In this document: positions 1 through 7,559 of the stretch, piece after piece | Layout of the letters: each line of letters begins with the position of its first letter | Position numbering within the stretch: the first letter of the stretch is position 1 | Origin: CBCXVS01 sp965178525 | GTDB lineage: Bacteria; Tectomicrobia; Entotheonellia; Entotheonellales; Entotheonellaceae | Reading direction: 5' to 3' | NCBI GenBank assembly: GCA_965178525.1 | Contig: CBCXVS010000320.1 | Span: 1-7,976, forward strand | DNA: 7,976 nucleotides | The notes under the pieces: model-generated | Told to the model about the DNA's origin: nothing | Seen by the model: only the letters and a program-made list of their open reading frames with translations | The model's database searches: none | Translations under genes and position numbers: made by a program

Positions 1-343
1 GCCAATTCAGGCAATTTGTATCGTTTCTGTCTTAGTTGTCATCTCATCATTCCTTGTCTGCGTAGTAATCGCAATTGAGACCGACAGTTGCATTCAATGC
101 CCGATTATACCCAAAAACGTGGTCTGTCCCAATACTGTTCGGCACTCGTTTTGCGTAAGCGATTTTTACCACCTAGATAAGCAAAAATCCCCAGACGAAC
201 GTCTCGATCGTGTTAGCACACAACATCATATCCAGGTCGATGCCGTATAGGGCATGAACCCGGTGCTTGCCGCCGACGACCTCCACCAAAGGAGCAAGCA
301 AGGGAAACGTTCCGCTCTTTCAGGGATGAGTGAGGGACTGGCG
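1..343. other. Left flank, no confidently assignable gene
   Basis: This stretch is visibly richer in A+T than the operon that follows, at least up to about position 200. The plus strand has an uninterrupted frame from the window edge to TAG at 248-250 (82 codons, no ATG). It would encode a hydrophobic, membrane-helix-like segment near codons 4-24, followed by a cysteine-rich stretch and a polar tail, so it could be the 3' end of a membrane-protein gene entering from the left. On the minus strand, in the same codon register, a 48-codon frame runs from 319 down to a stop at 173-175, so at least one of the two is a shadow. Neither matches a family I recognise, and an open frame of this length can arise by chance. 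I see no tRNA, terminator or insertion-sequence end here. Confidence 0.4.
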
Positions 344-373
344 TTGACAACCCGGCAGCGATTGCCGTAAGAT
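344..373 (+). promoter_or_regulatory. Sigma70-like promoter of the cobalamin operon
   Basis: A perfect -35 hexamer TTGACA lies at 344-349 and a -10-like TAAGAT (4 of 6 consensus bases) at 368-373, with an 18-bp spacer. Transcription would start near 380, about 15-20 bases upstream of the riboswitch aptamer, which is the expected position for a leader regulated by that RNA. The leader would be about 330 nt long before the first start codon. The call rests on sequence match and position only. The vegetative sigma factor of this organism is assumed to recognise the standard consensus. Confidence 0.6.
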
Positions 374-395
374 GGCCACGTCTTTTGCGAGAGGA

Positions 396-568
396 CGAAC
401 GTCGGGTGCTGTCATGGCGACTGGCCATGCCCAGGGAAGATGGTGCAACTCCATCGCTGCCCCGCAACTGTGAGCGGAACGAAATCTGCGGACTCACTGA
501 GACCAGCCGTCTTGGGAAGGCGCGGAGAGTAGGCTGATGCCGCGAGCCAGGAAACCTGCCTGACGACC
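396..568 (+). promoter_or_regulatory. Cobalamin (adenosylcobalamin) riboswitch aptamer
   Basis: The element carries the hallmark B12 box AGCCAGGAAACCTGCCT at 545-561, preceded by the conserved GGGAAGGCG...GGAGAGTAGGCTGATGCCGCG region (about 514-544) and by the core GCTGCCCCGCAACTG at 456-470. Visible helices are CGTC 400-403 with GACG 562-565 (closing P1), CATGGC 413-418 with GCCATG 424-429, and GATGG 439-443 with CCATC 451-455, whose loop would be L5. The segment AACTCC at 447-452 (L5 and the edge of its stem) is perfectly complementary to GGAGTT at 602-607, a candidate L5-L13 kissing contact of the kind that locks class I aptamers when ligand is bound. It lies on the coding strand directly upstream of the three-gene cobalt-chelatase operon, so high cobalamin should repress that operon. 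Confidence 0.95.
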
Positions 569-622
569 GCACTGCTGTAACCTTTCGAGGGGAAGGTGTC
601 AGGAGTTTGTAGGCGAATACTG

Positions 623-660
623 ATCCCGGCCCATGCGGTTGGGGTTTTTTCATGGCATGG
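623..660 (+). terminator. Riboswitch expression platform: weak terminator hairpin with competing stem
   Basis: After the aptamer, ATCCC at 623-627 can pair with GGGGT at 641-645 (one G-U pair; or CCCA 630-633 with TGGG 640-643), directly followed by the T6 tract at 645-650. This is the arrangement of a Rho-independent terminator, although the stem is short. An alternative helix, CCATGC 631-636 with GCATGG 655-660, is a perfect 6-bp match and cannot coexist with the first because it uses 631-636 and loops out the T tract. This suggests a terminator/antiterminator switch about 50 bases before the ribosome binding site of the first gene. Control through ribosome binding site access is an alternative. 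The stem energies were judged by eye. Confidence 0.45.
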
Positions 661-710
661 AGGAACAGCAGAGGACTGCCGGAAGGCGGTAGCTGCGGGA
701 GGGAAAAGCA

Positions 711-1694
711 ATGTCTGAGCCGTGTATGGCCACAGCTAAAAGCCCGGACCTCGAGGCGCTAGCCCTTGCCTTTGTGGTGCAGGTGCAAGGGACATGGACC
801 CCAGAAGCGCTGGAGACGTGGCGGACACAGCTGAGCCGCCAGGGACATACACCAACTGCATCGGACCTCGATGCAACGCTTGCGCGTGCCCGTCAGCGCT
901 TTGATACGGGGGCGGCGCATCTCTTTCTCTGTATGGGACAACCGTGCCGGCAACGGCAAAAATTCGACGCCTCTGCTGATGCCTTACAGCGCCTGGAAGC
1001 GGCGAGCCATGTGCCGATCACTCCGACCGAATGCCAGGGACCGTGCAAGCAGGCGCCGGTGGCGACGCTACGCGTGGGGCAGCGGTGTGAGATGTTCGCG
1101 CAGTTCATGCGTGAGGAAGACTGGCAAACTGTCACGGGATTTGCCCGCCGTGCGGCCGAGGCCGGGACCCTGCTGGTCTCGCCGGGCGAGGAACAGCCGT
1201 TTCGCTTCGATCCGGTGCATGACCACGACAACGGCAGTGGTCCACTGCAGCAGTTGCAATTCCTCCTAGGCCATTATCAGGGCGCTGGCACGTATGCGGA
1301 CGGCAGCGAAGGCTTTCAGAAAGAAATCGTGGGGAGTTGGACCGTTGCTGGACGCTTTATGGGACTGCGCATGGGCGTCACCTATCCGCTATCCCGCGGC
1401 TTGAAGGATACGCATACGGCGTTTGTCATGCTAGGCGTCAATCCGGACACGGGTGATCTTGCCGCCCGGGTTTACACCGATGGCGGTAGTGTGCACGACT
1501 ACCACCTCGAGATGGACGGAGATGCCTTGACGTTCAGCGATCGAGCCGAAGCGCATCATAATGTGTCGGCCACGCGGGCGCGTAAAATCTTGCGCCCAAC
1601 GGATGACGGCTTTGAAGAACGTCTTGAGCTCGATCGCGGTAGTGGTCAGTTTGAGCTGTACTACAGCATCCCCATGCATCGGACCCGACCCTGA
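711..1694 (+). CDS. Thioredoxin-like [2Fe-2S] ferredoxin fused to a DUF1579-like domain
   Basis: This 327-residue soluble protein is the first gene of the operon. ATG at 711 follows a strong ribosome binding site, GGGAGGG at 697-703, with 7 bases between; a second ATG at 726 lacks one. After a helical N-terminal part (1-65), residues 68-150 look like a thioredoxin-fold ferredoxin. The strand LFLC is followed by C74-x4-C79 and, 28 residues on, by C108-x3-C112 in TECQGPCKQAPV, the four-cysteine layout that binds [2Fe-2S] in this family (compare CbiW of some cobalamin operons). C126 is an extra cysteine. Residues about 176-325 begin LQFLLGHYQGAGTY and continue through strand-rich sequence with GVNPDTGDLAARVYTDGG, resembling DUF1579/calycin-type beta barrels. 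There is no signal peptide or membrane segment. Operon position suggests a redox or metal-handling role next to cobalt insertion, for example electron supply for Co(II) to Co(I) reduction, but that is inference. The ferredoxin assignment is firm and the barrel assignment moderate. Confidence 0.8.
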   Translation: MSEPCMATAKSPDLEALALAFVVQVQGTWTPEALETWRTQLSRQGHTPTASDLDATLARARQRFDTGAAHLFLCMGQPCRQRQKFDASADALQRLEAASHVPITPTECQGPCKQAPVATLRVGQRCEMFAQFMREEDWQTVTGFARRAAEAGTLLVSPGEEQPFRFDPVHDHDNGSGPLQQLQFLLGHYQGAGTYADGSEGFQKEIVGSWTVAGRFMGLRMGVTYPLSRGLKDTHTAFVMLGVNPDTGDLAARVYTDGGSVHDYHLEMDGDALTFSDRAEAHHNVSATRARKILRPTDDGFEERLELDRGSGQFELYYSIPMHRTRP

Positions 1695-1708
1695 AGGAGC
1701 GACGCGTC

Positions 1709-4700
1709 ATGATCGTCTTTGTCACCACTGCCGATACCGAAATTCTTGCCCTGAGCCGGGCTGTGCCCGATCTCCCGGTCGACTTTCCCGCCCTGAAGGC
1801 GATCAATCCGACCCGGTTGCCAGACGGCCTGCAGCCGGAGGACCTCGTCACCGACGCCGCACTGGTGCTGGTACGCCTGCTCGGCGGCCGCCGGGCCTGG
1901 GAAGACGGCTTTGACCGCTTGGTCCAGGCATGCAGACAAGCTGCGGTTCCCTTTTTGGCGTGGTCCGGCGAACAGCATGCCGATGCGGAACTCACGGCGT
2001 CGTCGACTGCGCCCGCCGCCATCGTGGGCGAGGCCTTCGAGTACCTGCGGCATGGTGGCGTGGAAAATCTCAAGCACGTCCTCCTCTTCCTGGCCGATAC
2101 GTTGCTCATGACGGGTTACGGCTTTGAACCGCCCGCCCCACTGCCGGAGTTTGGCGTCTATCATCCGGCTTGTCCGGAGCAGGTGGACCTGATGGCCTAT
2201 CTGCGGCAGCGCTGGGAGCCGAATCGGCCATCGATTGGGGTGTTGTTCTACCGCACGCACTGGATGAGCGGCAACCGTGAATTCGTCGATGCCCTGGTCG
2301 AGGCCATCGAGCAGCAGGGATGTAATGTGTTGCCGATCTTCTGCTACAGCTTGCGCAGCGCCGGGGGTCCGCCCGAGGCGTTCCAAGACATGATTGTAGA
2401 CGAACANNNNNNNNNNCCTTGAGCTACAGCATCGGGACGCTGACCGTGAAAGGTGCGACCGTGGCCGAGGGCTGGTCCGTTGAGTTTTTGGAAACGCTCA
2501 ACGTGCCGATCGTCCAAGCCATCGCCTGTACCATCAACCACGAGGCGTGGATGCAGAGCGATGCGGGTCTGACGCCGCTCGATACCGCCATGACCGTGGC
2601 GATTCCGGAGTTCGACGGGCGCATCATCAGCGTGCCATTTTCCTTCAAAGAGGTGGTGGCTGAAGACGCCACGGTCGGCGGTGTGGTGACCAAGTATGTG
2701 CCGGCGGCGGACCGCGTGCGGGAGGTGGCGGGCTTGGCGACCCGCCTGGCGCGGTTGCGCCGAACGCCGAACGCCGACAAGCGCCTCGCGGTGCTGCTGA
2801 GCAGCTATCCGACCAAGGCGGCCCGTATTGGCAACGCCGTGGGGCTCGACAGCCTGGCGTCGCTGATGCATCTGCTGCACGCACTACGCGAGGCCGGATA
2901 TGATGTCGGGGAGGCGTTGCCGCCCGATGGCGACACGCTCATTCACACGCTCATTGCGCAGGGGTCGTACGACAAGGAATTTTTGACCGAAGACCAACTG
3001 CGGGATGCCGTCGGACAGATTCATGCCGCCGAGTACCGGGAGTGGTTTGCCCGCTGGCCCGCCCCGGTCCGCACGGCGCTTCAGGAGGCATGGGGCGAGC
3101 CGCCCGGCGAGGTCTATCGGCACAACGGCTCCGTTGCCGTGGCGGGGCTGCAGTTCGGCCATGTCTTCATCGGCATTCAACCGCCACGCGGTTTTGGGGA
3201 AAATCCGATCGCCATTTACCACGATCCGGATCTGGCGCCCTCACACCACTATCTGGGCACTTACCACTGGCTGCGGCACGTCTTTCGGGCCGATGCCATC
3301 GTGCACATGGGCAAGCACGGCACGCTGGAGTGGTTGCCGGGCAAGGGGATTGGGCTCTCTGCGGCATGTTATCCGGATGTGGCGTTGGGAGATATTCCGC
3401 TCATTTATCCGTTTATCATCAATGATCCCGGCGAAGGTACGCAGGCCAAGCGGCGGGCGCATGCAGTCATCGTCGATCACCTCATTCCGGCCATGACACG
3501 GGCCGAGGTGTACAACGAGATTGCCCGGCTTGAACAGCTCATGGACGAGTACTACCAGGTGCAGACGCTTGACCCGTCCAAGCTGCCGGTGCTTCGGTCG
3601 CAGATCTGGGAACTGATCGTGCAGGCGGAGTTGCATCATGATCTGCGTACAGCCCGGGCGCCAGATGATTTTGACAATTTTTTGTTGCACGTGGACGGCT
3701 ATCTGTGTGAGTTGAAAGATGCCCAAATCCGCGATGGCCTGCATACGCTGGGGCAGACGCCGCAGGGGGAACAGCGCATCGGCTTGCTCCTGGCGATGTT
3801 GCGGCTGGATAATGGTGCCGTGCGCAGTCTGCGAGGCGCTTTGGCCGACCTGGCGGGGCTGAATTACCCGGCCATTCTGGCGGCGCCGGGCGACCGGTAT
3901 GAGGGTACCCTGCCGGCATTTCTCAGCGATCCGGACGTGCCGGTGCACGCGCATAGCGATGTGCTGGAGGCGTTAGAGCGTGTGGGGCGTACATTAATTG
4001 AAACCTTAGACGGTGATGCCTGGGATGCGTCCAAAGTCGACGACGTGGTGGCGCAACAGGTTGGCATGCCGGCCCCGGACGTGTGCCGCAGCTTGCGGTT
4101 TGCCTGTGAGGTCATCGTGCCTTGTCTGGAGCGTACGCCGGACGAAATCGCCAACATTCTGCGAGCCCTCGATGGGGAATACGTTCCGGCCGGCCCCAGT
4201 GGCGCGCCGACCCGCGGCCTGGCGCATGTGCTGCCCACGGGGCGGAATTTTTATTCGGTCGATCCCAAAACCCTCCCCTCCCCGATCGCCTATCAGGTCG
4301 GCACGGACCTGGCCAACTCGTTGATCGAGAAATACCTGGCGGAGGAGGGCGCCTACCCGGAGTCGATTGGCATCGTGGTGTGGGGCACCTCGGCCATGCG
4401 GACCCATGGCGACGACATTGCTGAGGTTTTGGCGCTACTCGGGGTGCGGCCGGTGTGGCAGGAAGAGAGCCGGCGTGTCACGGGTATTGAGGTTATTCCT
4501 CTACAGGAACTCGGGCGGCCGCGGATCGACGTGACCCTGCGGATCAGCGGCTTTTTCCGGGATGCCTTTCCCAACCTGGTGCATCTCATTGACGAAGCGA
4601 TTCACACCGTCGCTTCGTTGGACGAGCCGCCGGAGCAGAATTTTATCCGGAAGCATGTGGTGGCGGACCGTCAGACGTATGCGGAGGCGGGCATATCGAG

Positions 4701-5487
4701 CGCCGAAGCCGGTGAGCGCAGCCTGTACCGCATCTTCGGATCGAAGCCTGGGACTTACGGCGCTGGGATTCTGCCGCTGCTGGACGAGCACAACTGGCGT
4801 AGCGATCAGGATCTGGCGGACGTGTATATCGCCTGGGGCGGCTACGCGTACACGAAAACCACGTACGGGTCGCAGGCCGCGGATGAATTTAAAACGCGCT
4901 TTGCCGAGATGACCATCGCGGTCAAGAATCAAGACAATCGTGAGCATGATATTTTCGACAGCGACGACTACCTGCAATACCATGGTGGTATGGTCGCCAC
5001 CGTGCGCGCCCTGGCCGGGCGTGATCCCAAAGCCTATTTCGGTGATTCTAGCGACCCGAGCCGCTCCCGTGTGCGGGAGCTCTCCGATGAAGCCCGCCGC
5101 GTCTTTCGCACGCGGGTGGTCAACCCGAAATGGATCGCGTCCATGCAGCGGCACGGCTACAAGGGCGCCTTCGAGATGGCCGCGACGGTGGATTACATGT
5201 ATGGCTATGATGCCACCGCGCACGTGATCGACGACTGGATGTACGCTCAGCTCGCGGACCGCTATGTGCTCGACCCGGAGGTGCAGCAATTCTTCCGCGA
5301 GAAAAATCCCTGGGCTTTACGCGGCATCATCGAGCGATTCATGGAGAGTGTCGATCGGGGGCTCTGGGAGCAGCCGGAGGAGACGCAGCTCGAACGGATG
5401 CGGCAGGTCTATTTAGAATTGGAGGGCGAGCTGGAAGATCGGATGGACGCCGCGAGTCCGAGTCTCCGTACGGCAGAAGGTAGCTAG
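1709..5487 (+). CDS. cobN: Cobaltochelatase large subunit CobN (interrupted by a scaffold gap)
   Basis: CobN is the porphyrinoid-binding subunit of the aerobic, ATP-dependent cobaltochelatase. It inserts Co2+ into hydrogenobyrinic acid a,c-diamide to give cob(II)yrinic acid a,c-diamide in the cytoplasm, and is homologous to ChlH/BchH. ATG at 1709 follows AAGGAG at 1694-1699, which overlaps the TGA of the previous gene. The first 232 codons (MIVFVTTADTEIL...) match the CobN N-terminus. After the ten Ns, reading resumes in another frame for about 1,022 codons with typical family segments: LSYSIGTLTVKG just after the gap, SSYPTKAARIGNAVGLD near 2800-2850, the conserved HMGKHGTLEWLPGKG at about 3304-3348, PFIINDPGEGTQAKRRAHAV near 3409-3470, WGGYAYTKTTYG near 4834-4870 and the MYGYDATAHVIDDWMY tail near 5197-5245. 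The total, about 1,255 residues plus the missing piece, fits the family. The frame change is best read as a wrong gap length, not a mutation. It ends 2 bp before the next gene, so the two are probably translationally coupled. Confidence 0.96.
2407..2416. other. Assembly gap (ten Ns) inside cobN
   Basis: Ten undetermined bases interrupt cobN. Upstream, the frame ends GAA (2402-2404) plus two bases, CA. Downstream, the CobN frame has CC as the last two bases of a codon before TTG at 2419. Joining the two frames therefore needs a missing length that leaves remainder 2 on division by 3 (8, 11, 14 and so on), so ten is a placeholder. CobN relatives usually have roughly a dozen residues between these flanking motifs, so about 30-45 bases may be missing. 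That estimate is from memory of the family. Confidence 0.95.
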
Positions 5488-5489
5488 CT

Positions 5490-7475
5490 ATGAACGGTCG
5501 CACGGTTTTCCCATTTACGGCGATTGTCGGACACGACGATATCAAACTCGCCCTGCTACTGAACGCCATTAGCCCGGCCATTAGTGGTGTGCTTGTCCGG
5601 GGGCATAAAGGCACGGCGAAATCCACTGCGGTGCGCGCTCTGGCGAGCCTGCTGCCGGATATCGAGGTGGTCGCCGGCTGTCCCTTCGCCTGTGCGCTGT
5701 CATCACCCGCTGAGGACTGTCCGCACTGTGCGGTACACGTGGCGGAGCGGCAAGGGCTGACGCGGCCTGCCAGTCTGGTCGAGTTGCCGCTGGGCGTCAC
5801 GGAGGACCGTGTCGCCGGTACGCTGGACATTGAGCGGGCTTTGAAAACCGGCGAAAAGCACTTTGAAGCCGGTCTGCTCGCGTCGGCCCATCGCGGCCTG
5901 TTGTACATCGATGAGGTGAATCTGTTGAGCGACCATATCGTCGATGTCCTGCTCGATGCCGCGGCTATGGGCGTGAACTACGTGGAACGCGAAGGCGTCT
6001 CGGTCAGTCATGCCGCGTCGTTCATTCTGGTCGGCACGATGAATCCGGAAGAAGGCGAGCTGCGCCCGCAATTGCTCGACCGCTTCGGCTTGGCGGTGGA
6101 TGTGCAGGCGGAACACGATGTCGAGGTGCGCGCTGAGGTCGTACGCCGCCGCATCGCCTTCGATCGGGACCCGGAGGGCTTTCAAGCTCAATGGGCTGAG
6201 GCGGAACAGGCGGAGCAGCGCCGCCTCCTTGCGGCCCGGCAATTGCTGCCCGAGGTGCGCCTGGACGATCGCTTGCTTACCCTCATTGCCGGTATTTGCA
6301 CCGATTTTGGCGTCGATGGCATGCGCGCCGACATCGTCATGTACCGTGCTGCCGTGGCCCTGGCCGCCTATGAGGGCCGCACCGAGGTGATGGAAGAGGA
6401 CGTCCGGCGTGTGGCCCGCCTGGTGCTGCCGCATCGGCGGCGGCGGCAGCCGTTTGATCAGCCTCATGTCGATGAGCAGGAGTTGGAGGACAGTCTGGAG
6501 CGCCACCGTCCTCCCCAAAACGGCGCGCCGCCGCCATCGCCATCTTCCGATGGCCATGAGGAGCACACGGATTCCCCTCCCGACCCTGCGCCGGAGCCGG
6601 GTGCGGAAGGGTTGGCGCCACAGGATCAACAGGCGCGTATCGGCCAGTCATTTGACGTGACCCCGCTCGAAGGTCCGGTGCGGCAGGGTCTCATGCAGCG
6701 GACCATGGGCAAACGCAGCCGCACGCTCGGCAGCCGGAGCGGGCACTATGTCACCAGCCGCCCACCTCAAGACCGGGTGCGTGACATAGCGGTCGACGCG
6801 ACCCTGCGGGCCGCCGCGCCGCAGCTCCGCCGGCGCCGGCTCGAGGGCGAAGGCGCGATCGCGATTCACCCCACCGATCTGCGGGAAAAAGTTCGGGAAT
6901 CCCGGACTGGCAACTTCATTCTCTTTGCCGTGGACGCCAGTGGCTCCATGGGCGCCCGCGATCGCATGGTGGCGACGAAGGGAGCCATCATGTCGCTCTT
7001 GCTCGATGCCTATCAGAAGCGTGATCAGGTGAGTTTAGTCAGCTTTCGGGGCCATGACGCCAGCGTACTGCTGCCGCCGACCGGCAGTGTGGAACTGGCG
7101 CAGCAATATCTCGTGGAGATGCGAACCGGTGGCCGCACGCCGCTCGCCGCCGGTCTCGCCAAGGCGCGTGAACTCCTCATGCGGTATGGCCAACGTGAGC
7201 GCGACATGCAGCCGTTGCTGGTGCTGCTCACGGATGGACGCGCCAACGCAGGCATGGGCCATGGTGATCCGGTGACGGAAGGATTGCTGCAGGCCACGGC
7301 CTTACGTCACGCGGGTGTTCCAGCCCTCGTGGTGGACACCGAACAAGGCGCCATGCGTCTCGGACTCGCTCGGCGCCTCGCCGACGCTTTAGGTGGTGGT
7401 CTCTGTCTGCGTCTGGAGGAACTCGCCGCCAACACCCTGGTGCGAGCGGTGCGGCTGTCCATGGCGGGCGGGTAG
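5490..7475 (+). CDS. ChlD-type AAA+/VWA subunit of cobaltochelatase (magnesium-chelatase-like)
   Basis: This 661-residue cytoplasmic ATPase is the partner of CobN and does the work of CobS plus CobT. ATG at 5490 follows AGAAGG at 5475-5480 inside the end of cobN. Residues 6-315 form the AAA+ module: Walker A GHKGTAKST (38-46, with alanine at the usual last glycine, as often seen in CobN-linked homologues), a four-cysteine insert C64-x3-C68-x8-C77-x2-C80 that may bind zinc, Walker B LLYIDEVNLL (137-146; D141, E142), sensor-1 region GTMNPEEGELRPQLLDRFG (N185; R198 a likely arginine finger) and a lid near 250-315. Residues about 335-385 are a proline- and acid-rich linker, followed by a basic stretch (400-470). 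Residues 476-660 are a von Willebrand A domain with a complete MIDAS: D482-x-S484-x-S486, T550 and D582. It is named chlD, chlID or bchD-like in different annotations. No separate chlI gene is present in the window. A substrate of magnesium-protoporphyrin is unlikely, because the gene sits directly after cobN under B12 control. Confidence 0.93.
   Translation: MNGRTVFPFTAIVGHDDIKLALLLNAISPAISGVLVRGHKGTAKSTAVRALASLLPDIEVVAGCPFACALSSPAEDCPHCAVHVAERQGLTRPASLVELPLGVTEDRVAGTLDIERALKTGEKHFEAGLLASAHRGLLYIDEVNLLSDHIVDVLLDAAAMGVNYVEREGVSVSHAASFILVGTMNPEEGELRPQLLDRFGLAVDVQAEHDVEVRAEVVRRRIAFDRDPEGFQAQWAEAEQAEQRRLLAARQLLPEVRLDDRLLTLIAGICTDFGVDGMRADIVMYRAAVALAAYEGRTEVMEEDVRRVARLVLPHRRRRQPFDQPHVDEQELEDSLERHRPPQNGAPPPSPSSDGHEEHTDSPPDPAPEPGAEGLAPQDQQARIGQSFDVTPLEGPVRQGLMQRTMGKRSRTLGSRSGHYVTSRPPQDRVRDIAVDATLRAAAPQLRRRRLEGEGAIAIHPTDLREKVRESRTGNFILFAVDASGSMGARDRMVATKGAIMSLLLDAYQKRDQVSLVSFRGHDASVLLPPTGSVELAQQYLVEMRTGGRTPLAAGLAKARELLMRYGQRERDMQPLLVLLTDGRANAGMGHGDPVTEGLLQATALRHAGVPALVVDTEQGAMRLGLARRLADALGGGLCLRLEELAANTLVRAVRLSMAGG
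6497..6559 (+). other. Candidate ribosomal frameshift site in the chlD linker
   Basis: At the AAA+/linker border the reading is CCT CCC CAA AAC, containing the run CCCCAAAA (6513-6520). A GGAG at 6497-6500 lies 12 bases upstream, a spacing at which Shine-Dalgarno-like sequences can promote slippage. Eleven bases downstream of AAC a perfect 7-bp hairpin forms, GCCATCG 6533-6539 with CGATGGC 6548-6554. In the -1 frame translation stops at TGA 6557-6559 after about a dozen codons, giving roughly 356 residues, the size of a ChlI small subunit. In the +1 frame it stops at 6658-6660 (about 390 residues). Programmed frameshifting that makes both subunits from chlD has been reported in genomes lacking chlI. 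The heptamer here is not a classical X-XXY-YYZ in the zero frame, so this is a hypothesis. Confidence 0.3.
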
Positions 7476-7480
7476 GGAGA

Positions 7481-7555
7481 TCGATTTAATACGGTGGGCT
7501 CCAGGGCTCGTAGAGAGCGTCGCGCAGCTGCCCGTAACTCGATCGTATATGCCAT
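7481..7555 (-). pseudogene. Truncated RelE/ParE-family toxin gene (N-terminal 25 codons only)
   Basis: On the minus strand an ATG (complement of 7553-7555) begins MAYTIELRAAARRSLRALE and continues PTVLNR. This fits the start of RelE/ParE-type toxins, which begin with a short beta strand (Y-x-I-x-L) and a helix with A-x-R-x-L-x-x-L. The start lies 4 bases after the stop of the antitoxin gene, the usual antitoxin-toxin order, and AAGG sits about 11 bases before the ATG. After codon 25 (7481-7483) the family pattern ends, and the frame continues only as low-complexity antisense of chlD down to 7307. The later strands and the catalytic C-terminus are absent, so the toxin should be inactive. The junction falls 6 bp from the chlD stop codon. 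Identification from 25 residues is moderate, but the context supports it well. Confidence 0.65.
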
Positions 7556-7559
7556 ATCG

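Noticed and set aside
173..319. Minus-strand 48-codon frame with protein-like composition
   Set aside because: It has no ATG before its middle, no ribosome binding site and no known family, and it shares codon register with the plus frame 2-250. It was therefore mentioned only in the flank entry.
213..653. Minus-strand open frame of 146 codons covering the leader
   Set aside because: It runs antisense through the B12 riboswitch, whose conserved RNA sequence fully explains the region. The translation is basic low-complexity sequence.
1661..2386. Minus-strand open frame of 241 codons opposite the start of cobN
   Set aside because: It is antisense to conserved CobN sequence and crosses the gene boundary at 1694-1709. 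No ribosome binding site or recognisable domain is seen.
3241..3954. Minus-strand open frame of 237 codons opposite the middle of cobN (with a similar one at 4501-5289)
   Set aside because: The plus strand here encodes the most conserved CobN motifs. The minus translation is rich in R, H and Q with no family pattern.
6522..6529. GGCGCGCC palindrome in the chlD linker
   Set aside because: An 8-bp palindrome in G+C-rich coding DNA is unremarkable. It is not repeated nearby and shows no sign of being an operator.
5703..6629. Long minus-strand open frame of 308 codons antisense to chlD
   Set aside because: It lies wholly antisense to a strongly supported AAA+ coding region, its translation has no family pattern, and such shadows are common in G+C-rich genes.
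6882..6891. GGGAAAAAG run in chlD as a frameshift site
   Set aside because: The zero frame is GAA AAA GTT, so no standard slippery heptamer is in phase. It lies just before the VWA domain, where a shift would not give a ChlI-sized product.
7476..7552. Terminator or insertion-sequence end between chlD and the antitoxin
   Set aside because: I found no stem with a T tract, no terminal inverted repeat and no target duplication. GATCGA and TCGATC copies about 55 bases apart are too short to mean anything.
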